Assembly (NCBI RefSeq): GCF_000993825.1
Contig: NZ_CP011114.1
Location: 248,001-312,000, forward strand
DNA: 64,000 nt
From: Paenibacillus durus ATCC 35681
GTDB lineage: Bacteria; Bacillota; Bacilli; Paenibacillales; Paenibacillaceae
Reading direction: 5' to 3'
In this document: positions 1 to 8,300 of the stretch, piece by piece
How the letters are laid out: the number at the start of each line of letters is the position of its first letter
How positions within the stretch are numbered: position 1 is the stretch's first letter
Made by a program: the position numbers and the translations under genes
The notes under the pieces: generated by a model
The model's input: the letters and a program-made list of their open reading frames with translations, nothing else
Told to the model about the DNA's origin: nothing
The model's database searches: none

Positions 1-1
1 C

Positions 2-1261
2 GAAGAGTTAGGGAAGAGAAGTTCCAAAACCAAGAATAAATTAAAAAACTCAATTAGCGGTTTCTCCTTGGTGTTGGCACAACTTATTCGATATCGCAAA
101 CGTACCTGGGTGACTGTAACATCGATTACGCTGACAGGGCTTATTTTTGTGGTCACAGGGAGTATTTTTAGTAGTATGAATATCGATAATATGGCTGGAA
201 GTATGGTGCCTGGTGATTATAAATTAAGTACTGCTGCTTACCGTGGATCTGACGAACAACTCGATTTGTTGAACGAGAAAGTTATTAAGCAAGTGAATAA
301 TATGCCTGGGATCAAAACAGTACTGACGGAAATGTATGATGTATTGATCTACAACAAACAAGATGCAAGCATTCACCTCAAGGACATGGAGAGTATGAGA
401 AACCCAGAAATTCGAACCGATATTTATGCTTACGATGATGCCTTAATGAAAAGTACACTTAAGATGCTTGGGAAAGATGATTCTATGCTAACGGAAATGA
501 GAAATGGTGATAATCTCATCGCGGTTGCTGAAGATGGAAGCTACCAAGTGGGAGACAAGATTCGAATGGCACAGTACGGAGCAGGAAAGAAAGAACGTGT
601 ATTCACTATTGTTGGTGTATTGCCCAATTATATTACGTATAAAGGTGATTCTTCAGAAGGAGGAGTTTTAATTGCTCATCAGGACTTGTTCAAACGATTA
701 AGTTTAGATCAACGTATAAAACAGGTTAGTGTATTAGTTGATCAAAAACAACAGGGGAAAGTGGAGCGAAATCTAAAAGGCATTGCAACTGCTGATCGAA
801 GAATAACGTTTACTTCTTTCCAAGAGATTTATCAAGAATTTAATGGGATGAAAAAAGTGCTCCAGTTGGCAGCTAATGGTCTTATTTCAGTATTACTTAT
901 TATTAGTATATTTAACTTGATAAATTCCAACTTAACCAGTATGTATTCTAGAAAACGGGAAATTAGCTTAGTTGAAGCTATTGGCTTGTCGCGGAGTCAG
1001 CTAACCTTGCAGTTAGGCAGTGAAGGTTTAATTGTGATTATGATCAGTTTGCTAATCACTTTTTCATTAGGTATACCTGCCGGATACTTTGGAGTTGAAT
1101 TCTTTAAGCGATCGGCCACCTATGTCCAATATCAATTGCCCCTGAGAGCAATGCTAATATTAATTTGTGCCTACTTTGCAGTACAAGTATTAACTACTTT
1201 TTATATGCAAAGGCGTTTGAGTAAGGAGAGTCTAATGGAACGAATCCGGTTTAGTGAGTGA
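2..1261 (+). CDS. ABC transporter permease, FtsX/MacB type (C-terminal part, 5' truncated by window)
   Basis: The frame is open from base 2, so the gene starts before the window. The visible residues look like the second half of a duplicated FtsX-type permease. A membrane segment (about residues 35-57 of the visible part) is followed by a roughly 220-residue extracytoplasmic domain. Three more membrane segments follow, the first carrying the usual FtsX cytoplasmic loop with a SRKREISLVEAIGLSRSQL-like coupling sequence. Such permeases pair with a LolD/MacB-like ATPase and move peptides, lipoproteins or antibiotics; the ATPase would be upstream and is not visible. The TTG at 68 is internal, not a real start. 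The next gene (lipoprotein) follows after 23 bp. Composition is clearly more AT-rich than most of the window. Confidence 0.8.
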   Translation, partial: EELGKRSSKTKNKLKNSISGFSLVLAQLIRYRKRTWVTVTSITLTGLIFVVTGSIFSSMNIDNMAGSMVPGDYKLSTAAYRGSDEQLDLLNEKVIKQVNNMPGIKTVLTEMYDVLIYNKQDASIHLKDMESMRNPEIRTDIYAYDDALMKSTLKMLGKDDSMLTEMRNGDNLIAVAEDGSYQVGDKIRMAQYGAGKKERVFTIVGVLPNYITYKGDSSEGGVLIAHQDLFKRLSLDQRIKQVSVLVDQKQQGKVERNLKGIATADRRITFTSFQEIYQEFNGMKKVLQLAANGLISVLLIISIFNLINSNLTSMYSRKREISLVEAIGLSRSQLTLQLGSEGLIVIMISLLITFSLGIPAGYFGVEFFKRSATYVQYQLPLRAMLILICAYFAVQVLTTFYMQRRLSKESLMERIRFSE

Positions 1262-1284
1262 CTTTTTGAGGGAGGTCTATAACT

Positions 1285-1743
1285 ATGCATGAGCATAAAG
1301 TGAAGTTGACAAAACATTGTTGGTGTAGCTTAACTTTATTATTCGTTATCGCACTGTTCTTAACAGCGTGCGGAAGAGACAATGGAGATGGTATTTCTCC
1401 AGAATATCATGGCGTAAAATATACAGGGCAAGGCACATTGGAAACTAAAGTTAATGTGGTTATTTACAATGAAGATGAGGTTTTGTTTCTGCAGACCGTT
1501 AAGATAATTGACGATAACCCTACAGTCTGGAAAGCACTAAAGGCAATTTCAGACAATGTTGAACAGGGTATGCCAATAGAAAAGGATCAGGAAGGAAAAA
1601 TAGTTAAGGTCGATGGTATCGGGAATAATCAAAAGAACCACTGGGAGCTGTTTATAAACAATGTCATTGAAGATGGGGATATAGAGAATATAGGAATTGA
1701 CGAGGAGCAGCCGTTGACATTAAGATACACTGCCCATCCTTAG
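1285..1743 (+). CDS. DUF4430-like domain lipoprotein
   Basis: This is a 152-residue secreted lipoprotein. The N-terminus is basic, followed by a hydrophobic stretch ending in a lipobox L-T-A-C with Cys29 as lipidation site. The mature part has the pattern of DUF4430 / cobalamin-binding intrinsic-factor-like domains: a TVWKAL segment, then a short WELFINN segment and a polar C-terminus. A good ribosome binding site (GGGAGG) precedes the ATG. It sits 23 bp behind the ABC permease and probably shares its transcript. The family is usually surface exposed, but no ligand can be assigned. Like the permease it is AT-rich compared with what follows. Confidence 0.65.
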   Translation: MHEHKVKLTKHCWCSLTLLFVIALFLTACGRDNGDGISPEYHGVKYTGQGTLETKVNVVIYNEDEVLFLQTVKIIDDNPTVWKALKAISDNVEQGMPIEKDQEGKIVKVDGIGNNQKNHWELFINNVIEDGDIENIGIDEEQPLTLRYTAHP

Positions 1744-1761
1744 AAAATATAGAGCTTTCCC

Positions 1762-2301
1762 ATGTCAAAATTGAATATTGGAATTATTCTGGGAAGCACG
1801 CGCCAAGGCCGTTTAAGCCCGCAGGTGGGAGAATGGGTAAAGGGCATTGCCGACCAGCGCGGCGACGCCAATTATGAAATTGTGAATATCGCAGATTTCA
1901 AGCTTCCATTACTGGGCGAAGCGGGTGCTTCAGAACAAGCCGGGCGCTGGAATGAAAAGCTGAATTCACTGGACGGCTTCGTCTTTATTGTACCGGAGTA
2001 CAATCACAGCATTACAGCCGCGCTGAAGAACGCTCTGGATTATGCCCGGGAAGTATGGAACAATAAAGCTGCGAGGATTGTAAGCTATGGCTCCGTCGGA
2101 GGAGCACGTGCGGCCGAGCATCTACGCGGCATTCTGGGCGAGCTGTCTATCGCGGATGTCCGTGTTCATCCGGCGTTATCCCTTTTCACTGACTTCGAGA
2201 ACGGCCAGACTTCCAAACCGGCGAATCTTCACCTTGCGAGCGTAAATGGCATGCTGGATCAAGTGGTTGCCTGGAGCGGTGCGCTGAAGACGCTCCGCTG
2301 A
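1762..2301 (+). CDS. NADPH-dependent FMN reductase family protein
   Basis: The 179-residue protein has the flavodoxin-like fold signature of the NADPH-dependent FMN reductases (azobenzene reductase/YhdA-like). An N-terminal GSTRxGR phosphate loop sits at residues 11-17, a PEYNHS segment near residue 79 contacts flavin, and a GSVGGARAAEHLR helix start follows near residue 111. Length matches the family. It probably reduces FMN or small quinone/azo substrates in the cytosol. Only 18 bp separate it from the lipoprotein stop and no convincing Shine-Dalgarno sequence is visible, although base composition jumps to higher GC exactly here. Its original upstream region may therefore have been replaced by a rearrangement (inference). 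Confidence 0.85.
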   Translation: MSKLNIGIILGSTRQGRLSPQVGEWVKGIADQRGDANYEIVNIADFKLPLLGEAGASEQAGRWNEKLNSLDGFVFIVPEYNHSITAALKNALDYAREVWNNKAARIVSYGSVGGARAAEHLRGILGELSIADVRVHPALSLFTDFENGQTSKPANLHLASVNGMLDQVVAWSGALKTLR

Positions 2302-2321
2302 TGATCCTGCTTAATATACCA

Positions 2322-2368
2322 AACATCCCTCACATACAGGCGGTCCTGGGGTGAGGAATGTTTAGCGT
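2322..2368 (+). terminator. weak rho-independent terminator after the FMN reductase
   Basis: Inverted repeat AACATCCCTCA / TGAGGAATGTT (one mismatch) separated by about 20 bp and followed by a short T-rich stretch, 20 bp after the stop codon. Confidence 0.45.
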
Positions 2369-2397
2369 TTAAACGTAATTCCCGTCTATGCTTACTA

Positions 2398-3200
2398 TTA
2401 TTCGACTGCAACGAAGTGGAACAGCTTGCTTTGGAAGTCACCGTGCAGCTCCGGCAGGAGAAGTCCGGCGTACATCAGCCGGTCTCCACCGTATACAGCG
2501 CCGGTTTCCTTAAGGACGTAGTCCTTCTCCGGGTCCAGCCCCTGAAGGCGAAGGCGCGGGTGGCTCGTATTCGGTCCGGCCAGCACACGGAAGTAGTCGG
2601 CCAATGCCTCGGAGAGATTCTCCGCGACGAACATCCAGGCCGTTTCATTGCCTTCAAACGGTGAGAGCAGACAGTACATGTCGCCCTTCTGGACGAGGGA
2701 ACGGATTTCCTTGTAGAAGGCGACCTGGGCAGCCGCTTCCGCCTGTTCCTCCGGAGTGAAGAGGGTCAGATCCAACTCGTAGCCGAAGTTGCCGGACATG
2801 GCCACGTCGCTACGCATCGAGAGCGAGGTGATTGCGGTGCACCTGATGGTTCGGAACTGCCGAGATATGGGAGCCCATGCTGCTTGCCGGGTAGACGATG
2901 CTGGTGCCGTACTGGATTTTGAGGCGTTCCACGGCATCGGTGTCATCGCTGGTCCAGGTCTGCGGCATGTAATGAAGAATGCCGGGATCGAATCTGCCTC
3001 CGCCGCCGGAGCAGCTTTCGAACAGCACATGTTCCGTATTAATCCATATCGGCATTCGCACTGAAGCTGCCGCTATAGACCAGAGTGAAGCCATAAGCCT
3101 CTCCACTGTCTTCCCCGGTCTGCTGGGAGAGTAGAACGAGGAACGGATTCTGCTGATGTTCCGCGCTTACTGTCAATGCCCTGCCGTCCGTTGTGTCACT
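2398..3200 (-). pseudogene. alpha-galactosidase (GH36) remnant, internally deleted and frameshifted
   Basis: Read on the minus strand, three pieces of a family GH36 alpha-galactosidase can be recognised in order. An N-terminal-domain fragment (NPFLVLL ... [16 protein letters not shown]) lies at about 3195-3050. It is joined directly to the acid/base region and beyond ([20 protein letters not shown] ... [16 protein letters not shown] ... NHQVH) in another frame. After a further frameshift near 2815-2840 comes the C-terminal part (DVAMSGNFGYELDLT ... GPNTSHPRLRL ... stop near 2398). About 265 of a usual ~730 residues remain, so it cannot be functional. The nucleophile region is missing; the E-S-C-S-G-G-G segment is kept. 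Confidence 0.8.
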
Positions 3201-3269
3201 CTGTGTCAGGGTGAGGAGAATTCCTTTGTTTAAGGTGCGGTCATCCTCGACGATTAGTATATTCATCAT
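3201..3269 (-). pseudogene. response regulator receiver-domain remnant (first ~22 codons)
   Basis: Minus-strand codons M-N-I-L-I-V-E-D-D-R-T-L-N-K-G-I-L-L-T-L-T are a typical start of an OmpR-type receiver domain, with the acidic EDD pair at the usual place. The frame then runs straight into the GH36 fragment. It is a deletion fusion of two unrelated genes, ending 5 bp from the IS1380-type terminal repeat. Confidence 0.6.
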
Positions 3270-3273
3270 TAAC

Positions 3274-4905
3274 CCTGAATCCATGAAATACCCCAAGCTG
3301 GAGCAGTCCCTTGTTTTGACTTGCAACGATTTGCGCTCGAACCTAAGCCAGGAGCGGATTGGTCTATGTCCCAGGCAGAGGAAAACAGAGCTTGCCCTGA
3401 AACAAGCCTTTTTCGAACATATGTTTTCGGAGTTTCAACTCGACAAGCTCATATAAATTCGCCGAAACGTCGGAAATCAGGGACTGTGCCTTCCGAAGCG
3501 GATCTTCGTTTGCCTCGCATGCTCCACCATGCGCGAAGCCAGCCAGATCAGGTTCTCTATGACCGTTTTTACCCGTCTGCGGTGGACCTTTGTTCGTACC
3601 GGGGCATCCGGTTCTTGCAGCGAAATTTGCCCGATGACCCGCAGCAAATTATAAGCCATGAGGCCAGCACACAAGACCAAGTCATTCGTGGCAAATTTAT
3701 CCGAGGGCAGTCGCTCCAAATTCAGATCCGTCTTGAGTTCGCTGTGAAACTGTTCGCTCGTGGCATGGTTACGGTAGAGCCGAATCACTTGCCATGGCGA
3801 ACAGGTCAGTGTTGTGAAAAACACCTGCACTTCTATCCGAGGCACCAACAGGAGCTGCCCATCGGCTTCCATCGTTCGCTCAATGACTTGATACACGACG
3901 CGAATTGGACGTTCCAGCTTCTTCTCGTTCCATTCCATCGCGCCCAAGTAGACGCGTGTGCCTTCCCGTTCTTCACAGCAGATTCCGTCTTGCTTGGCAA
4001 TCATCAGCCATTCCTCCGGCGACTCCCGACGAAGATTGCGCTTGACGATAAAATCCACGTTTTCGTTCAAGCATACGTTCAAATTCTCCAACGCAGCGTT
4101 GCCAGCATCCATGCGCACGAGCAGCGGCAAATCGGTTGCGGCGGGCATAGTCCAGACTGTGCGATAGAAATGCAGCCGGCCGCTTCTTTTTGCACATGCG
4201 TGCTGCCTTCGCGCAGATTGACATTAACTCCATAGCCTTCCTGTCCGAGATAGGCAAAAAACGGCGCATAGCCGTCCACCTTTTTGTACGTCAGGGACAC
4301 GCCTTCTTTCTTCGTGTGGCTATTGTCGAACGGCGAGACATCCAGATCCAGCGGTGGCCAGGACAACGCTTTCCCTTTTGGGAGCGTGACTGGAACAGGG
4401 GTCAGCAGTGCGTTCAAGGCGCGTAGTAAGTCCGCCGACTCTTTGAGCAAAATCGTCTGCCAGTCGTAGCTGTGGGCGGCTGCCAAATCCAGACGCTGCC
4501 GGAGGGTGGCGAGGACGGGACGTGTTTAAGGCCTAAGGATTTCGCAAAGAACCGATCCTCCCGAAAGGGCTCAATCTGGTCAAAATCGCTTTTGCCTTGG
4601 CACAGCAGTCCAAGATAGGCATAGAGTACATCTGGATGAGTGACCATGGGGTGCTGTGCACCAGGTAGCGAGTGCCGAATGAGACGTTTGGCAAGCCGGG
4701 TATGTGAAAGAAGCAGGCCAATGAGGGCCAAACCGGTATGAGCGCTCAGCCACTCCACGGACTGATCTAGTTAAAAATGGACGGGGTTCATTGTGCACCT
4801 CCCAGGTGAGTTCAAGAAATACGGGAATTCTTCCCTTTTTCTTTATATTACTTCACTGGGGTCTCTTTTTCTAACCTTTTCAGTATTTCTATTCACGGAT
4901 TCAGG
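3274..4905 (-). mobile_element. IS1380-family insertion sequence, decayed
   Basis: About 1.63 kb bounded by imperfect terminal inverted repeats. The left end reads inward CCTGAATCCATGAAATA from 3274; the right end reads inward CCTGAATCCGTGAATA from 4905. The length and the transposase fragments inside fit the IS1380 family. No matching 4-bp target duplication is visible outside the ends (TAAC against TTCT), so one or both flanks have probably been rearranged since insertion. The right end abuts the palindromic operator of the next gene. Confidence 0.75.
3477..4795 (-). pseudogene. IS1380-family transposase, multiply frameshifted
   Basis: Three frames on the minus strand carry successive parts of one IS1380-type transposase. 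The N-terminal part (SAHTGLALIGLLL, then HPMVTHPDVLYAYLGLLCQGKSDF) lies at about 4760-4510. The middle (AAHSYDWQTILLKESADLLRALN, LDVSPFDNS, YAPFFAYLGQEGYGVNVNLREGS) lies at about 4486-4190. The catalytic and C-terminal part (LLVRMDAGNAALENL, then RNHATSEQFHSELKTDLNLERLPS) lies at 4148-3477. Frame changes lie near 4750, 4500 and twice between 4190 and 4145. It is inactive unless acted on in trans. Confidence 0.85.
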
Positions 4906-4921
4906 TTCTTTATAGAGAACC
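4904..4921. promoter_or_regulatory. SinR-type operator palindrome
   Basis: GGTTCTTTATAGAGAACC: two inverted half sites, GTTCTTT and GTTCTCT, both exact matches to the B. subtilis SinR box GTTCTYT (established for that species). It lies 45 bp before the ATG of the Asp-rich secreted protein, and its first two bases are the last two of the IS1380 terminal repeat. Confidence 0.6.
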
Positions 4922-4965
4922 ATTTTTAGGTAATTAGACTCTTTCAAAGAGAGGATAATGAAGAT

Positions 4966-5316
4966 ATGGTAACGTGCATGAAGAAATACGCCCGGCTTAC
5001 ACTGATTGTGCTGTTAGTCAGCGTGATCATGCTGCCCGCTTCCGCCTATGCATCTGCTGGTTCGGCTGAAGCGAAATACAGCGCCTCTTATGCAACCTCC
5101 TTTTTCTCCTCACTGAGCAATGTATTTTCTTCCTGGTTCGATAAAGGGAGGTCCGTATCCCACGACGATGACAAGGAATCCGGCAATTGGTTAAGCTGGT
5201 TAAAAGGCAAGGACCGCGACCATGACGACGACGATGACGATGATGACGATGATGACTGGTGGGAGGACAATAAGCATGACTCCTACAAGTTATGGAAGAA
5301 GTATTATTGTTATTGA
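4966..5316 (+). CDS. small secreted Asp-rich protein, unknown function
   Basis: This 116-residue protein has a Sec signal peptide (MKKYARL basic start, hydrophobic core, ASAYASA cleavage region near residue 30). The mature chain has an SSLSNVFSSWFDKG segment, then a very acidic stretch with eleven consecutive Asp (residues about 88-98), followed by WWED and a basic aromatic tail ending YYCY. AGAGAGG lies 11 nt before the ATG at 4966; an alternative ATG is at 4978. I do not recognise the family. The Asp run could bind Ca2+ or interact with cationic matrix (inference). A SinR-type palindrome just upstream places it with the EPS genes. The Asp codons mix GAC and GAT, so it is not a simple recent triplet expansion. 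Confidence 0.7.
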   Translation: MVTCMKKYARLTLIVLLVSVIMLPASAYASAGSAEAKYSASYATSFFSSLSNVFSSWFDKGRSVSHDDDKESGNWLSWLKGKDRDHDDDDDDDDDDDWWEDNKHDSYKLWKKYYCY

Positions 5317-5330
5317 GGGATGTTCAAAAG

Positions 5331-5366
5331 AAAATTGGCCCAGGAGTTCTCTCCGGGCCAATTTTT
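5331..5366. terminator. bidirectional rho-independent terminator
   Basis: AAAATTGGCCC / GGGCCAATTTTT stem with a 13-nt loop. It has A-rich left and T-rich right flanks and lies between the convergent Asp-rich protein gene and the SLH beta-helix gene, so it can serve both. Confidence 0.8.
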
Positions 5367-5394
5367 ATGGTCAAACTCTTTATTTTCAGGCGCT

Positions 5395-8300
5395 TTACCG
5401 CTGAATATTTCCGCTCTGCACATCATTGCTCTTAAGAGCAAGCACAGCTTTGTTAAGGATGTTATTCGTCACGGTATAGGGAGGCGCTCCTACCCCCGCA
5501 TAGATCGTGGAAATGCCGACGGCGGCGATATTGGATGTGATCGTATTCCGGGTAATCGCCGCATTTAAGACATCGGCCGGATCATTTCTTTTCCAGTAAT
5601 CATTAATCTTGATAAGCTCTGTGACGGTGCGCGTGAGGTTCATGGCGGTGACCGTGTTGTTGTCCAGAACGATTTTATTGGCCGTTTCAACCGTAATTGC
5701 TGGCGCATCCCCTTTAACATTGAACGTTGAGTTCGTGATCTTCAGATCCAGATTGGCATGGCTTGCGATAAGTGCCGCGTTCCCTGTGGTGTTGGACGTG
5801 AAGGTACAATTGTCGAAGCTGTATTTGCCATTCGCGACAATCGTCTGACCGAATCTGCTGCCGTCCGCCGCTTGAAATACGGAGTTCGTGTAAGTGCCTT
5901 GCGGCAAAGTCATGTTATAGGCAGAGTTAAAGCCCAGCACTTTGACATTGTTGAACACGCTGCTCTCCGTGGTGCTTCCCTTAAAGCTGGCGAGCGCTCC
6001 TTTTCCCGTAATCGTAACATTGGAAACTTCAATGCCTTTTCCATAGAGAGCAAAGCCCGCATCCACGTTCTTCGTAATGTTGATATTGACATTGGAGACT
6101 TTGACTCCATTCGTCGTTCTGGCGCTGACAGACAGTGTGCCGTCGGTGATCTCCATTCCATCGATTTTAATGTTCGGCCCTGCAAAGTAGGTGTAGGAAT
6201 CATTCAACCGGTTATTTAAAAATGTGGCGTCGTGATAAGCGACAATCCGGCTTCCGTCAAAATGGTTGTTTACGGCCATGGCATTTCTGAACGAATCGGA
6301 GACGGCAAGCCCGATAACTCCCTTGGAAGCAAGATGATTGCCTTCAACGGTGACATCATGTCCGTCGTACAGAATGACATCATAGGCTGCATTGTTATAG
6401 AAATCATTGTTCCTGATATAAATATTGGTGTTCAGGCTGCCGTTCTGACCGAATCCCCCTTCGACGTCGATCCCCGATTGAGGGGCTGTTCCTTTCATAT
6501 CATGCAGGCTGTTATTAATAATCTGCGCATTGTTGGCGCCGCCTACCGTAATCCCTTGCCTGCGGTTGAATGCGAACTCGGAGTTCCTAACGACCGTATT
6601 CTGGCAGACGACCCGGTTCCAGGATTCCAGGTAAGCCCCCGCCGACGAGGCTTTGTTGAACACAAGATGAAAGTAGGCGCCGCCGCCGGGTATGGTCAGG
6701 GTCTGTCTGGCTGTTGCCAGCTGGCTCATAATGAAAGATCCGTCCGCACGATAGAAATAAACGTTAAAGCCGCCAGGCAGGTTGATTAAATTGGAGATTT
6801 CAAAGGTCCGCTCCGTCTTAAAGATGGGATTGGTGAAATAGATGGCTTCTTTGGTCCGGATTTTTGTGCTATCGCTCCGCGGTTGACCGCTGCCATCGAT
6901 TCCTCCCGACACGAAGCTGGCGGCATACAGATCTTTAAACATCGTTCCGTAGCCTCCAAGCACCAGGCCGTCTCCAGTGAAATTCGTCGCTTTAACTCCA
7001 TCAATCGTTGTATTCGCCGCGCCTTCGACGAAGATACCGTACCCGCCTTCGTGAGTTCCTGAATTATAAGGTTCCCTCTGGGAATAGTCATGAGTCAGCT
7101 TGTCGCCAAGATAAGTTCCGCCGCGAAGCGTTACATTGCTCGCGCCGTACCCGACATACATGACATCGTATCTTTCCTTGCCGTTGGTTTCTTTCTGAAG
7201 GATGGCATCCATCGGCAGGTCAAACAGCATATTGCCAACCATGGAGATCCGGCTGTCCTTGTCGATCAGATACGTTCCGGATGGAAGCATTGTTGCCGTA
7301 ATGCCATTCTGATGCGCCCAGGCCAGCGCCTGATTAATGCCTTTAACGGTTTCCACCGGATGGGTTCCATCGTTATAGATTCCCCACCGGGTCAGATCAA
7401 TCAAATAATGTGTGGGCGATGCCGACGCGGTGCTGCTTAAGGGCGAGCGGTTTCTGCTAGTGTCTACGGCCTCCACTTGGATGTTGTAGTTTGTGCCGAA
7501 ATCAAGGCCTGAAGCCACGTAAAAATTCTGAATGAGAGGCTCCGTATTGATTTGTTGTCCGTTAACATACACATTGTACCCGGCCAAGTCGCTCTCCGTA
7601 TCGGCCTCCCATGAGACCGAAACTTTGCTTGGACCGCCCGCTGCGGACACCTGTGCAGGTGCTGCCGGCGGGGTAATATCCTTAGTTCGGATGGAAAGGG
7701 AAATGCCTTGAGATACATTGCCGCTTCTGTCCACCGTTCGGAGAGTGAAGGAGTAGTCCGTTTCCCCTAATAGTCCGTTTGCTTTGTAGCTTCCGCTAGA
7801 TGAAGAGCCGATCAGCACGCCTTTTAGGTAAATATCAACATGGTCAAAATCGGGAGAAGCTGGATTATTCCAGGTCAATGTTACGGATTTGCCATCATCG
7901 ACAGCGCTCGCCTGGCTGATTTCGGCAAGCGCCGAGCTGTCCACGGCCTGCGGGGTGACATTAACCGTAACCGATGGCTCCGATTCAAGCTCATTGTCGT
8001 TTACGGCGGTCACATACAGACTATAATTCTGGCCGTTGTTCAGGCCATCCAGCGTGTAAGTGGCGTCAGTTACCGTATCCGTATTGTATTGGTGGCCGTC
8101 CAGATAGACATTGTAGCCGATGATGCCGCTCTCGTCATTCTCTGTCCAATGCAGCAGCGCAGCGCCGTCCGAAGCGGTAGCGGACAGTGCGGACGGAGGA
8201 GACGGGAGGCTGGCGGGAGCCATGGTCACTTGCAGCTCTGTGCCGCTGGATTCAAGGCCGGACATATTTACGGTTTTTAATACATACTTGTAGACCGAGC

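Noticed and set aside
3321..4235. 304-codon plus-strand frame in the IS1380 element
   Set aside because: Antisense shadow of the transposase remnant; composition and residues are not protein-like.
3270..4909. Target site duplication of the IS1380 element
   Set aside because: The 4 bp outside the two ends (TAAC, TTCT) do not match, so no duplication is claimed.
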